Notes: a model not told the origin generated them from the letters alone. Shown: positions 48,206 to 57,871, numbered from the stretch's first letter. The stretch: DNA of 64,000 bases from Flavobacteriaceae bacterium F08102 (GCA_023015935.1 JALKAY010000007.1:273-64272); one strand, 5' to 3'. Translations and numbers: made by a program.

Positions 48206-49255
48206 ATGAAAGTGGATTATATAATTGTAGGCCTCGGATTGGCTGGTTTAGCTTTTGCCGAACAGTTGGTAAATGCAGGGAAATCGTTTGTTGTTTTCGA
48301 AGATGGGTCTCAACAGGCCTCTAAAGTTGCTGCGGGAGTTTACAATCCGGTTATTTTAAAACGTTTTACGCCCGTCTGGGATGCCGCAGAACAATTAGCA
48401 ATTGCCTTGCCTTTTTATGATAAAATAGCCAGTCGATTAGGAATTAATATAGATTTTCCAATTGATATTATTCGTCCTTTTTCCTCCATTGAAGAGCAAA
48501 ATGATTGGTTTGCTGCAGCCGATAAGCCATTTTTTGAAAAGTATATGTGTGATACCCTTTTTAGAAAAAAGCTTCCATTTATAAATGCTCCGTATGGCTA
48601 TGGTAGATTACGTCATACAGGATTGATAGACACAACTATTTTGATTCAGGCATATAAAAATGATTTGTTGCGCAGCAATGCACTTCGAGAAGAGCGATTT
48701 GAATATGAGAAGTTGAAGGTTCAACCCTCATTGATTGAATACAAAGATGTAGTTGCCACGCATATTGTGTGCTGTGAGGGGTATGGTGTTATTGAAAATC
48801 CATATTTTAAAGATATTCCTCTAAGGGAAGCTAAAGGAGAGTTGGTAATTATTCACGCACCTCAATTACAATTACACTTTCTATTAAAAGCCGGTGTTTT
48901 TGTTTTGCCTTTAGGAAATGATTTGTATAAAATTGGTGCGACGTTTAATTGGGTAGATAAAACACAACTTCCCACTGATGCGGGTAAAAAAGAACTCTTA
49001 ACGAAATTTGAAAAGATTTGCACGGTGCCATATACGGTTAAAGATCAGCTTGCAGGGATTCGACCTACTGTAATTGACCGACGCCCTATCTTAGGAAAGC
49101 ACCCAGCATGCCTGAATGTTGCTATCCTAAACGGTTTTGGTACCCGTGGAGTTATGTTGGCGCCAAAAATGGCGCAATTATTATTTTCTCATTTAACAGA
49201 AGAGGCTTTCTTACCTTCGGAACTTGCGTTAAGTCGATTTAAAGCCTTTGCCTAA
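48206..49255 (+). CDS. FAD-dependent oxidoreductase (DAO family)
   Basis: 349 aa. The N-terminal dinucleotide-binding fold (DYIIVGLGLAGLAFAEQL, residues about 4-21) and internal strings KVAAGVYNPVILKRFTPVW and GIRPTVIDRRPILGKHP match D-amino-acid-oxidase-like flavoproteins. The substrate is unknown. The ATG at 48206 is chosen; an upstream TTG would lie inside the -7 box. It is a single gene after the gldKLMN terminator. Confidence 0.88.
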   Translation: MKVDYIIVGLGLAGLAFAEQLVNAGKSFVVFEDGSQQASKVAAGVYNPVILKRFTPVWDAAEQLAIALPFYDKIASRLGINIDFPIDIIRPFSSIEEQNDWFAAADKPFFEKYMCDTLFRKKLPFINAPYGYGRLRHTGLIDTTILIQAYKNDLLRSNALREERFEYEKLKVQPSLIEYKDVVATHIVCCEGYGVIENPYFKDIPLREAKGELVIIHAPQLQLHFLLKAGVFVLPLGNDLYKIGATFNWVDKTQLPTDAGKKELLTKFEKICTVPYTVKDQLAGIRPTVIDRRPILGKHPACLNVAILNGFGTRGVMLAPKMAQLLFSHLTEEAFLPSELALSRFKAFA

Positions 49256-49281
49256 GCGAAATTAAAAGAGAAGAATGGTTT

Positions 49282-49656
49282 TTATTTCTCTTGATAATTG
49301 ACGAACATATTGATATAAATTAGGCGAGCAAACCGATAGGTAAGGGGAGTAAGCACCACCAACAATATCGCTAAGGCAATTAAGGTGTATACAAAGTATA
49401 TATCAAAGATTAACGAGATGGCGAACATGGTTATGGCGATGGCAACCGTTAAGCCATAAGAAACATACATGGCGCCTTGAAAGAACGAGGGTTCTATTTC
49501 GTATTTCAATCCACAAGAAGGACATGTCTTATACATCTCCATCATCGATTTTAGGTGATATGGATGGTGATCAATAAAAAAATCTCCTTCTTGACATCTG
49601 GGACATTTGTTATTAAATATACTATTTAATTTAGACCCTTTTTTGAGTATTTTCAT
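49282..49656 (-). CDS. DUF983 membrane protein with zinc-ribbon-like motifs
   Basis: 124 aa. Two CxxC pairs (NKCPRCQEGDFF and KTCPSCGLKYE) form a probable zinc ribbon at residues about 15-55. Two hydrophobic helices follow (VSYGLTVAIAITMFAISLIF and YTLIALAILLVVLTPLTY). This is the DUF983 pattern. Function is unknown. It is convergent to the FAD oxidoreductase and divergent from the ABC-F gene. Confidence 0.88.
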   Translation of the reverse strand: MKILKKGSKLNSIFNNKCPRCQEGDFFIDHHPYHLKSMMEMYKTCPSCGLKYEIEPSFFQGAMYVSYGLTVAIAITMFAISLIFDIYFVYTLIALAILLVVLTPLTYRFARLIYINMFVNYQEK

Positions 49657-49717
49657 CTTAAAAATTAGTTTAGATTTGCAAAGTTAGAATTAATCACAAA
49701 CTAGGGCAAGTTTTCGC

Positions 49718-51637
49718 ATGTTAAACGCACACAATATTACAGTATCATTCGCAGGAGAAGATCTTTTCTCGGGTATTACATTCAAACTCGTAGGAGGAGA
49801 TCGCATTGGATTGGTTGGTAAAAACGGCGCAGGTAAATCTACGTTGTTGAAAATTATCGCTAAAGAACAAGAAATTGATAAAGGAACAATTGCCTTAGAA
49901 AAAGATTTGAGCATTGGATTTTTAAAGCAGGATATTGATTTTGTTCAGGGAAGAACAGTGCTAGAAGAAGCCTATGAAGCATTTACTGAAATTAAACAAG
50001 TAGAGCGTCAGCTAGAAGAAATTAATACTGCATTGGTAGAAAGAACGGATTATGAAAGTGAGGCTTATCATCAGTTGATGGTTGATTTAAGTGAGCTTAC
50101 GGCTCGTTTCGAATTAATTGGTGGATATAACTACCAAGGAGAGACTGAAAAGATTCTGCAGGGGCTTGGTTTTAAACGTTCCGATTTTAATAAGATGACG
50201 GATACGTTTTCAGGTGGATGGCGTATGCGTATTGAATTGGCAAAACTCCTTTTGCAAAATAATGATATTCTCTTATTGGATGAGCCTACAAACCATTTAG
50301 ATATTGAATCTATTATATGGTTGGAAGAATTCTTAAAATCTTATACTGGGGCGATTTTATTAGTTTCTCATGATAAAATGTTTTTGGATAATGTGACAAA
50401 TCGTACCATCGAAATATCTCTAGGTAAAATTTATGACTATAAATATCCATACAGTGTTTATTTAATTCAGCGTAAGGAACTCAAAGAAAAGCAAGAACAG
50501 GCTTTTAAAAATCAAGAAAAGGAGATTAAACATACTGAACAGCTTATCAATAAATTCAAGGCTAAAGCGAGTAAGGCTTCGATGGCACAATCGCTGATGA
50601 AAAAATTAGATAAGGTAGAACGAATTGAAATTGATCCGAGTGATAATGCAGTGATGAAAGTGCGTTTTCCAATGTCGGTACAACCTGGAAAAGTGGTTAT
50701 TGAAGCGAAGAATGTTTCTAAACGCTACGGAGATAAGCAGGTTTTAAACAATGTAAATCTGTTAATTGAACGCAATAGTAAAATTGCCTTTGTAGGGCAA
50801 AATGGACAAGGAAAAACAACCTTGGCAAAGATGATTGTCAATGAGATTTCGTACGAAGGTGAAATAAAACTGGGTCACAACGTTCAAATTGGATATTTTG
50901 CACAGAACCAAGCAGATTATCTCGATGGTAATAAAACAGTTTTACAGACTATGGAAGATGCTTCTACTGATGGAAATCGTATGAAGGTACGCGACATGTT
51001 AGGGGCTTTCTTGTTTGGAGGCGACGATGTTACCAAAAAGGTAAGTGTATTGTCTGGGGGAGAACGTAATCGCTTAGCCTTGTGTAAAATGTTGTTAGCT
51101 CCATTTAACGTATTGGTTATGGATGAACCTACAAATCATTTGGATATTGCTTCTAAAAATGTTTTGAAACAGGCTTTGCGTGATTTTGAAGGGACCTTAA
51201 TCTTAGTGTCACATGACAGGGATTTCTTACAAGGTTTAGCCAGTACGGTATTTGAATTTAAGGATGGAAGAATTAAAGAATTCTTGGGGGACATTGATTA
51301 TTATTTAGAAGTTCATAGTTTAGATAATCTACGAGAAATTGAAAAGAAAACGAAGCAGAAAAAAGTAAAACAGGCTCCAAAAAAAGAAACTGTCCAACCA
51401 AAAAACGATAAGGAATTGCGTAAAATGCAAAATCGTTTGTCGAAAATTGAATCAGAAATTTCTCAATTAGAGCGAACAATTGCTCAAATAGATCAAGACT
51501 TGTCTGATCCGATAAAGTACGATAAATTAACAGCTACTGACGGCTTTTTTAATTCGTATCAAGCCAAAAAAGATAAACTCAGTCGTTTAATGGAAGAATG
51601 GGAAAAAGTACAGGAAGCCTTGGAGAAGGTTTCATAA
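49718..51637 (+). CDS. ABC-F family ATPase
   Basis: 639 aa with two nucleotide-binding domains and no membrane segments. NBD1: Walker A GKNGAGKST, signature FSGGWRMRI, Walker B LLLDEPTNHLD. NBD2: Walker A GQNGQGKTT, signature LSGGERNRL, Walker B VMDEPTNHLD. A linker (HTEQLINKFKAKASKASMAQS) and a C-terminal coiled coil (KELRKMQNRLSKIESEISQLERTI) resemble Uup/YdiF-type members that act on ribosomes. The exact subfamily is not resolved. Confidence 0.94.
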   Translation: MLNAHNITVSFAGEDLFSGITFKLVGGDRIGLVGKNGAGKSTLLKIIAKEQEIDKGTIALEKDLSIGFLKQDIDFVQGRTVLEEAYEAFTEIKQVERQLEEINTALVERTDYESEAYHQLMVDLSELTARFELIGGYNYQGETEKILQGLGFKRSDFNKMTDTFSGGWRMRIELAKLLLQNNDILLLDEPTNHLDIESIIWLEEFLKSYTGAILLVSHDKMFLDNVTNRTIEISLGKIYDYKYPYSVYLIQRKELKEKQEQAFKNQEKEIKHTEQLINKFKAKASKASMAQSLMKKLDKVERIEIDPSDNAVMKVRFPMSVQPGKVVIEAKNVSKRYGDKQVLNNVNLLIERNSKIAFVGQNGQGKTTLAKMIVNEISYEGEIKLGHNVQIGYFAQNQADYLDGNKTVLQTMEDASTDGNRMKVRDMLGAFLFGGDDVTKKVSVLSGGERNRLALCKMLLAPFNVLVMDEPTNHLDIASKNVLKQALRDFEGTLILVSHDRDFLQGLASTVFEFKDGRIKEFLGDIDYYLEVHSLDNLREIEKKTKQKKVKQAPKKETVQPKNDKELRKMQNRLSKIESEISQLERTIAQIDQDLSDPIKYDKLTATDGFFNSYQAKKDKLSRLMEEWEKVQEALEKVS

Positions 51638-51705
51638 AGTGTGTCTATTTTTTTTGAAACGAAGGGTTTTCATTACGTTTTGTACAGCAAAAATCAATGT
51701 CTTTT

Positions 51706-52257
51706 TTAAGGTCGTAAATTCTTGTTTTCAAAATACCGTTTTGCGCTTAGAGAAAACAATATTAATGCGGTTGGGTCGCCTAGTAGATGAATCCTTTTTT
51801 TATAGGATAATCCCAGTTTCTTAAGTAAATGTTGTGAGGCTTTATTGGTCGGTAAAGTAAGGGCACTTAGTTTAGTTACTTCAAATTTTTCAAAAGCATG
51901 TTGTTTTAATGCATTGGCACTTTCAAATGCATATCCCCTTTTTTCATAGGTTGGGAGCATGGCATATCCAATATCTACCCCATTAATGCCCTTTCTTTCG
52001 TAGAGGCCACAAGAACCAATTTTGGCCCCATCTGATTTGCGAACTAACGTATAGTTTGAATATCCGAGACGTTCTAATTGGGGTAGCATATGCTCTTGGA
52101 TATATTGTTGCGCATCGTGAATAGAATAGATCTCACGATTTCCAATATTAGCTCTCCATTTTGGACTGTTCATCAGCTCGTATATAAACTGGGCATCTGT
52201 AGTGCCGGTTGGCTTTAGAAGAAGTCTTGCTGTTTCAATAATTTGATAATTAGGCAC
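51706..52257 (-). CDS. GNAT family N-acetyltransferase (RimJ/RimL-like)
   Basis: 183 aa. ETARLLLKPTGTTDAQFIYELMNSPKW and the acetyl-CoA-binding region (IGYAMLPTYEKRGYAFESANALKQHAF, LPTNKASQHLLKKLGLSYK) are typical of RimJ/RimL-type acetyltransferases. Substrate unknown. Convergent to the ABC-F gene. Confidence 0.88.
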   Translation of the reverse strand: MPNYQIIETARLLLKPTGTTDAQFIYELMNSPKWRANIGNREIYSIHDAQQYIQEHMLPQLERLGYSNYTLVRKSDGAKIGSCGLYERKGINGVDIGYAMLPTYEKRGYAFESANALKQHAFEKFEVTKLSALTLPTNKASQHLLKKLGLSYKKRIHLLGDPTALILFSLSAKRYFENKNLRP

Positions 52258-52420
52258 AATTAGTTTTTAAGAATCCATACATTTCCATAAAATCAAACAC
52301 GCATCTTAAATTCCAAGCACTAACATTAATAGAGTTATATTCTTTTTAAAATCAATTGATTAGAGGTGGATTTGTATTGTGTGTATACAATTTTAGTGAG
52401 TGCTAATTTTTCTCACTTTT

Positions 52421-52460
52421 TTTGTGTTTATCCTTTTGACGTCAAAAGGATAAACACAAA
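52421..52460. repeat. Perfect 40-bp palindrome without spacer
   Basis: Two 20-bp arms (left arm TTTGTGTTTATCCTTTTGAC) meet at a central GACGTC with no loop, and every base pairs. It sits in the 238-bp gap between the GNAT gene and the YceI gene. It is not followed by a T-run on the minus strand, so it is not an ordinary terminator for the YceI gene. Just upstream, AGTGAG/CTCACT (52395-52400 and 52412-52417) with T7 forms a separate weak hairpin. Confidence 0.95.
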
Positions 52461-52495
52461 TTTGCTTAATTTTTATGCTTTGGGATGAAAATGGC

Positions 52496-53101
52496 TTATT
52501 TCTTTTTGAGATAAACCTTAGCTTCTACTTTTACTTCACTCCATGTTTTACTAACTCCATCTGCACCTTTGTGCAAGTCAAAACACGCTTTAGCGAGTGA
52601 TTCTAGTGCGTTTTGTGCTTCAAAATCTTCGAGATGTAAGATGCCTTCGATTTCTACTAATTGATCATTCGTGACATAGGTAATTGGAACTTTTCGCTGA
52701 ACTCCATTCATCAATAGGTCAATGTCACCCGTTCCATCCGCATTGATATCTAAGGTACCTGTTAATGAATTGGTGGCGTTCATAACCCCAAAAAAGAGTT
52801 CTTTTAATTTTCCATCTCTAATTTCGTCATTAGAAAATAAACTACTTACAGGAATATCAAATTTCGCTCCGTTTAGGGCCCCATAGGCCGTTGTGTCGCT
52901 TTTCATATTTGATACCGTAATTTCTTTGAATTCACCTTTAACGGCAACTTTATCGGTTGTTTTATAGCCTGTCCAATTAACCGTAATGGTTTCGGGCTCA
53001 ATACTAAATTGCGCAACCTCTTTTTTTGCAGGTTCTTTTTTACAACTAACCGTTAATAATAATACTAAAATGGCCAGTGAGGAAATGTTTTTAACATTCA
53101 T
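52496..53101 (-). CDS. YceI family lipoprotein
   Basis: 201 aa. Lipobox VSC (Cys20) followed by a YceI-like lipocalin fold (INWTGYKTTDKVAVKGEFKEITV-type, SDTTAYGALNGAKFDIPVSSL, TGTLDINADGTGDIDLLMNGV). YceI proteins bind isoprenoid or other lipophilic ligands; the ligand here is unknown. It lies 2 nt after the acyl-CoA-binding protein gene, last of a phospholipid-related group. Confidence 0.85.
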   Translation of the reverse strand: MNVKNISSLAILVLLLTVSCKKEPAKKEVAQFSIEPETITVNWTGYKTTDKVAVKGEFKEITVSNMKSDTTAYGALNGAKFDIPVSSLFSNDEIRDGKLKELFFGVMNATNSLTGTLDINADGTGDIDLLMNGVQRKVPITYVTNDQLVEIEGILHLEDFEAQNALESLAKACFDLHKGADGVSKTWSEVKVEAKVYLKKK

Positions 53102-53103
53102 AA

Positions 53104-53373
53104 TTATACAATTTTTTGATTATTAATTTCTTCAACTAATTTGATATAGTTCTTTTTTGCCTCGTCTTTACTTAGATTATTAATTTGAATCCAAGCATTT
53201 AATTTGAAAGCATTTCGTACGGGATCTGTCCCAGAAGGTTGAGAATAATTTTCACCAATAGTCGCTTGTTTGTAATAGGCGTATAAGGTTAGCATGGTAT
53301 CTGCTGGTAGTTTTTGGGTCATGTTTGAGGCAATCTCAAAGGCCAAGGTAAATCGTTCATCAAGAGTTTTCAT
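53104..53373 (-). CDS. Acyl-CoA-binding protein
   Basis: 89 aa from MKTLDERFTLAFEIASNM; the longer reading would extend 16 codons into psd. The ACBP signature LYAYYKQATIGENYSQPSG and FKLNAWIQINNLSKDEAKKNYIKLVEEI is clear. It binds long-chain acyl-CoA and may supply phospholipid synthesis. Its start overlaps the 3' end of psd by 14 nt, indicating coupling. Confidence 0.9.
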   Translation of the reverse strand: MKTLDERFTLAFEIASNMTQKLPADTMLTLYAYYKQATIGENYSQPSGTDPVRNAFKLNAWIQINNLSKDEAKKNYIKLVEEINNQKIV

Positions 53374-54019
53374 AACTTGCAATAATGGTTTCTCCACCTT
53401 TTGTTTTTTGATTAAGTTCAATATTAACTTTCATATCAAGTGGGATAAATACATCTACTCTAGAACCAAATTTGATAAATCCACTATCGTTGCCTTGGAT
53501 GGCATTTTCTCCTTCTTTTGCATAATTGACAATTCGTCTAGCCATGGCTCCAGCAATCTGTCTAAATAATATGGGTCCTACAGTTTTATTTTCTACAACA
53601 ATGGTTGTTCGTTCGTTTTCTTCGGATGATTTTGGGTGCCATGCGACGAGATATTTTCCAGGGTGGTATTTGCTGAATTTTATCACCCCACTGATGGGGT
53701 ATCTGGTAACATGGACATTTAACGGTGACATAAAGATAGAGATTTGTCTTCTTTTATCGTTAAAATATTCTTTTTCTAAGACTTCTTCTATGACAACGAC
53801 CTTACCATCAACAGGAGCTACAATATGGAAGTCATTTAGTTTCGTTATTCTTTTTGGATTGCGGAAAAATTGTAGCACTAGGATGTATACTACGGCAAGT
53901 ACTCCGAGTAGCAAAGTTCTGAGCCAGGAAGGAAAATCAAGGTAATCTACAAGTAAAAAAAGTCCAGCTATCAACGCTGTTGAAATCGCAATTATTTGAT
54001 AACCTTCTTTGTGAAACAT
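53360..54019 (-). CDS. psd: Phosphatidylserine decarboxylase
   Basis: 219 aa, the short type. It converts phosphatidylserine to phosphatidylethanolamine. Two N-terminal helices anchor it, and the self-cleavage Gly-Ser that generates the pyruvoyl group is in FIKFGSRVDVF near residue 188. FMSPLNVHVTRYPISG and NERTTIVVENKTVGPILFRQIAGAMARRI are conserved. Follows cdsA by 15 nt. Confidence 0.94.
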   Translation of the reverse strand: MFHKEGYQIIAISTALIAGLFLLVDYLDFPSWLRTLLLGVLAVVYILVLQFFRNPKRITKLNDFHIVAPVDGKVVVIEEVLEKEYFNDKRRQISIFMSPLNVHVTRYPISGVIKFSKYHPGKYLVAWHPKSSEENERTTIVVENKTVGPILFRQIAGAMARRIVNYAKEGENAIQGNDSGFIKFGSRVDVFIPLDMKVNIELNQKTKGGETIIASYENS

Positions 54020-54034
54020 GTTTTTTTCTTCTAT

Positions 54035-54826
54035 TTAAATTATATGTAAATATACATAAACGAATGGCGCAGCAAAAATTATACTGTCTAGTCTATCTAA
54101 AAATCCACCGTGTCCCGGAATTAGATTACTGCTGTCTTTAACACCGGCTTCGCGCTTAAATTTTGATTCTATTAAGTCACCTAATAATCCGAATGAGAAT
54201 ACGATAAATGCAATAGTCATCCATTGTATAAGTGATAATTCAGCATTGTATTGTGCAATAACAAATGCGGCTCCTAAAGCCCCAATGAGTCCACCTAATG
54301 CCCCTTCTACGGTTTTGTTTGGGGAAACTTTAACGTAGAGTTTTGTTCGTCCAATGGTACTTCCAACGAGATAGGCGGATGTATCACTCACCCAAATGAA
54401 TATGAAAATATTTAAAATAGTATAAGGAGTATAGGTGCCTTGATCAAATGGGATTCGAACTAATGTGACGAAGGGAATTGCTATATAGGATAATGCAAGG
54501 AAATAATGACCTAGTTTACTTGATGTTAAAGCAATTTTTGATTTAAAAAGTTGGTAAATCATCGGAACAAAAAAACTGATAATTAGAACAACATGAACAT
54601 AGCGTTGGTTGATAAAGTCTAGTTGTAAAGAACGTAAATATATTAAAGACGCAACAACGAAAGTCCATCTATAGCTAAGTTTAATTAATTTTTTAAACTC
54701 AAATAAACAAAGCATCATGAAGATGTAAAAAAGGAGGTAAAATGTTTCCTTGGAATACAAACATGCAAATCCGATTAATGCTGCGTACATTAGGCCTGAT
54801 AACGTTCTAACCAGTAATTCTCGCAT
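54035..54826 (-). CDS. cdsA: Phosphatidate cytidylyltransferase
   Basis: 263-aa polytopic membrane enzyme that makes CDP-diacylglycerol from phosphatidate and CTP. The CdsA signature S-x-x-K-R-x4-K-D is present in SKFKREAGVKDSSNLIPGHGG near residues 215-235. Lies 1 nt after the LUD gene and before psd, consistent with a phospholipid operon. Confidence 0.95.
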   Translation of the reverse strand: MRELLVRTLSGLMYAALIGFACLYSKETFYLLFYIFMMLCLFEFKKLIKLSYRWTFVVASLIYLRSLQLDFINQRYVHVVLIISFFVPMIYQLFKSKIALTSSKLGHYFLALSYIAIPFVTLVRIPFDQGTYTPYTILNIFIFIWVSDTSAYLVGSTIGRTKLYVKVSPNKTVEGALGGLIGALGAAFVIAQYNAELSLIQWMTIAFIVFSFGLLGDLIESKFKREAGVKDSSNLIPGHGGFLDRLDSIIFAAPFVYVYLHII

Positions 54827-54827
54827 C

Positions 54828-55415
54828 TTATAAGTCTTCTAAGAGCAGCAAATATAGATTTTTTGCATTATTATTTCCGTAACTTAAAAAATCATCACTT
54901 ACTTTTTCTGGGCGATAACTTTTTATTGAACTGATGTTGGTGGGAAAATTCTTGTGATAATTTTGACGAATTCCCATAAGAGATTCTGCTTTGTTTCGCA
55001 CTAACTGACTGGTTCTCGCCATAACAATAAAGTATTCTGGGAGTTCAGCAATTTTTTTTGTAAAAACTTGCTCAGATGAAAACATGATGCTTCCCTCCTC
55101 AGCGATGAGGTGTTCACAAAATGTAAAAAAAGGATAATCAGACTTATTAGCGAGGGTATATCGCGCTCCAATAGATGTTAAAGTGCTTTGTAGGTCTTCA
55201 TCTAGGCAGAGTACTTCCTTCCATTGATGTTCATTTAGAATATTCGCTAAATACTCCTCAACTTCCCGATGACTTGTGCAGTATAAAAACTTACCACCTT
55301 TATCAATAAAGTTTTGGACAAAAGTTTCATCCAATGCCACAGAAGGCTGCGTCGTAGAAGCCGCATTCTTTTCTTCGGTGGGATTTTGATTGAAAATTTT
55401 CTTAAAGAGGTTCAT
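54828..55415 (-). CDS. LUD domain protein (LutC/YkgG-like)
   Basis: 195 aa with the LUD fold (FLYCTSHREVEEYLANIL, AEEGSIMFSSEQVFTKKIAELPEYFIVMARTSQLV). LUD proteins of the LutC type take part in lactate utilisation, but this one is found alone between ftsH and cdsA in Flavobacteriaceae and its role is unclear. It ends 1 nt before cdsA. Confidence 0.82.
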   Translation of the reverse strand: MNLFKKIFNQNPTEEKNAASTTQPSVALDETFVQNFIDKGGKFLYCTSHREVEEYLANILNEHQWKEVLCLDEDLQSTLTSIGARYTLANKSDYPFFTFCEHLIAEEGSIMFSSEQVFTKKIAELPEYFIVMARTSQLVRNKAESLMGIRQNYHKNFPTNISSIKSYRPEKVSDDFLSYGNNNAKNLYLLLLEDL

Positions 55416-55456
55416 ATTACTACGAGTTTAACTCAAAAGTAAATAATAACCTACGC

Positions 55457-57484
55457 TTAGGCGAATTCTGTTGAAATCTCATCGTCTTTGTTCACATCTT
55501 TTTCATCTGTTGATTGTGCTTCCTTCTCTTTTTCGATCTGTTTTGATTTAGGACTTTCTGCTAACGGTTCTTTTATGAACGGTCTTTCTCCAAATATTTT
55601 CACCAAATCATCACTGAATATTACTTCTTTTTCAAGGAGCAATTCTGCTAAGGTAGTCAACTCTTTTTTGTGTTTAGACAAAATGTCAATGGCACGTTGA
55701 TATTGCGTTTCAATTAATAATGAGATTTCTTCATCAATACGCTTGGCAGTTTCTTCACTATAAGGTTTTGAAAAATTGTAATCTGACTGGCCAGAAGAAT
55801 CGTAATAGGTTATATTTCCTAATTTTTCATTGAGACCATAGATAGTAACCATAGCACGTGCTTGTTTGGTTATTTTTTCCAAATCACTCAATGCTCCGGT
55901 CGATATTTTACCAAAGATTACTTTCTCAGCTGCTCTTCCTCCTAAGGTGGCACACATTTCATCAAGCATTTGTTCTGTTTGCACGATCATACGTTCTTCA
56001 GGAAGATACCAAGCAGCACCCAGCGATTGTCCTCGGGGTACAATGGTTACTTTTACAAGCGGTGCAGCATGTTCTAAGACCCAACTTACCGTTGCATGTC
56101 CCGCTTCGTGGTAGGCAATGGTTCTCTTTTCTTTTTGGGTCATAATCTTATTCTTTTTCTCCAGCCCACCAACAATACGATCAACGGCATCTAAAAAGTC
56201 TTGATGATGCACTGCCTTGTGATTTTTTCTCGCTGCCACTAAGGCAGCTTCATTACAGACATTAGCAATATCAGCACCTGAAAATCCAGGGGTTTGTTTA
56301 GAAAGGAAGTCAATGTCAACATCCTTACTCATTTTTAAAGGCTTAATATGTACTTCAAAAATTTCTTTGCGCTCGTTCATATCTGGCAAATCGACATAAA
56401 TTTGTCGATCAAATCTCCCTGCTCTCATCAATGCCTTGTCTAATACATCGGCGCGGTTCGTTGCAGCTAATACAATAACATTTGTATCCGTACCAAAACC
56501 ATCCATTTCAGTGAGGAGTTGGTTTAATGTGTTTTCTCGCTCGTCATTTCCACCGGTAATATTGTTTCTCCCCCGTGCTCTACCGATGGCATCAATTTCA
56601 TCGATAAAAATGATTGATGGTGATTTTTGGGCAGCTTGTTTGAACAAATCACGAACTCGAGAAGCTCCAACACCGACAAACATTTCAACAAAGTCTGAAC
56701 CTGAAAGTGAAAAGAATGGTACACCAGCTTCTCCAGCAACCGCTTTAGCTAATAGGGTTTTACCAGTCCCTGGAGGGCCAACTAATAACGCTCCTTTTGG
56801 AATCTTTCCTCCGAGTTTAGTGTATTTGTCTGGATTTTTTAAGAAATCTACAATCTCCTGAACTTCTTCTTTGGCTCCTTCTAACCCAGCAACATCTTTA
56901 AAAGAAGTTTGTACTTTTTGATCTTGATCAAATAATTTCGCTTTCGACTTTCCAATATTGAAAATTTGACCACCAGGACCACCTCCGCCACCAGCACCCG
57001 ACATACGACGCATGATAAAGATCCAGATAGCAATTATAAAGATAAATGGTAACCACATGAAAATACCATCCCAGATACTCGTTTCGTTTTTAAACTCACG
57101 ATTAAAATCGAGATTGTATTCTTTTTTAGCTTGGTCTAAACTATCTTCAAAATTTTGTAAATCTCCAATATTGTAAGAAAATAATGGGTCGCTTGGGTTA
57201 TAAAAAGCACCTTTTGTTTTTGATTTGTACCTTTCTTTGCTAAGTGATTGTTCCTTTATATAGACTTGTGCTACACTTTTATTGATAATCGTTATTTTCT
57301 TAACATCATTATCTTTAAGGATTTCATTGAGTTCATTGTCAGATAATTTATTAGTGCTTAACGCTGAACTGTTTAGAAATTGATATCCTAGAATTAAGGC
57401 AAATATGATTCCGTAAATCCAGTAAATATTAAACTTGAATTTAACTTCTTTAAATGGTTTTTTATTTTTTTTATCTTGGTTCAT
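55457..57484 (-). CDS. ftsH: ATP-dependent zinc metalloprotease FtsH
   Basis: 675-aa membrane-anchored AAA+ protease that degrades unassembled and misfolded membrane proteins. Two transmembrane helices (about residues 20-40 and 142-158) flank the FtsH periplasmic domain. Walker A is GPPGTGKT (236-243), and Walker B and SRH follow. The zinc site HEAGH is in AYHEAGHATVSW. The acidic Lys-rich tail is typical. It follows rsfS by 15 nt. Confidence 0.96.
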   Translation of the reverse strand: MNQDKKNKKPFKEVKFKFNIYWIYGIIFALILGYQFLNSSALSTNKLSDNELNEILKDNDVKKITIINKSVAQVYIKEQSLSKERYKSKTKGAFYNPSDPLFSYNIGDLQNFEDSLDQAKKEYNLDFNREFKNETSIWDGIFMWLPFIFIIAIWIFIMRRMSGAGGGGGPGGQIFNIGKSKAKLFDQDQKVQTSFKDVAGLEGAKEEVQEIVDFLKNPDKYTKLGGKIPKGALLVGPPGTGKTLLAKAVAGEAGVPFFSLSGSDFVEMFVGVGASRVRDLFKQAAQKSPSIIFIDEIDAIGRARGRNNITGGNDERENTLNQLLTEMDGFGTDTNVIVLAATNRADVLDKALMRAGRFDRQIYVDLPDMNERKEIFEVHIKPLKMSKDVDIDFLSKQTPGFSGADIANVCNEAALVAARKNHKAVHHQDFLDAVDRIVGGLEKKNKIMTQKEKRTIAYHEAGHATVSWVLEHAAPLVKVTIVPRGQSLGAAWYLPEERMIVQTEQMLDEMCATLGGRAAEKVIFGKISTGALSDLEKITKQARAMVTIYGLNEKLGNITYYDSSGQSDYNFSKPYSEETAKRIDEEISLLIETQYQRAIDILSKHKKELTTLAELLLEKEVIFSDDLVKIFGERPFIKEPLAESPKSKQIEKEKEAQSTDEKDVNKDDEISTEFA

Positions 57485-57499
57485 CGATGTGTCTTAATT

Positions 57500-57871
57500 T
57501 TAATAGGTCGCTTCTATGGTTGTAATTTTTGCATCACCCCATAAGCTTTCAATATCGTAATATTCTCGTATGTGTTTTTGAAAAATATGTACAACAACGT
57601 TGACATAATCTAAGAGTATCCATTCTGCATTACGCTCACCTTCGACATGCCATGGTTTATCTTTGATGGATTTACTTACTGTTTTTTGAATAGATCCAGA
57701 AATGGCATTCACTTGGGTGTTCGAATTACCCTCGCAAATAACGAAATAATCACATACCGTATTTTCAATTTCTCGTAAGTCTAGGATATGTATTTTCTCT
57801 CCTTTTACTTTTTCTATCCCCGCGATAATCTCTGTTATCAGTTGATCTGTGTTAGCTTTTTTCTTCGTCAT
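57500..57871 (-). CDS. rsfS: Ribosomal silencing factor RsfS
   Basis: 123 aa of the Iojap/RsfS family. It binds uL14 and blocks subunit joining under starvation. ILDLREIENTVCDYFVICEGNSNTQVNAI and PWHVEGERNAEWILLDYVNVVVHIF are characteristic. It is upstream of ftsH and divergent from birA. Confidence 0.95.
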   Translation of the reverse strand: MTKKKANTDQLITEIIAGIEKVKGEKIHILDLREIENTVCDYFVICEGNSNTQVNAISGSIQKTVSKSIKDKPWHVEGERNAEWILLDYVNVVVHIFQKHIREYYDIESLWGDAKITTIEATY

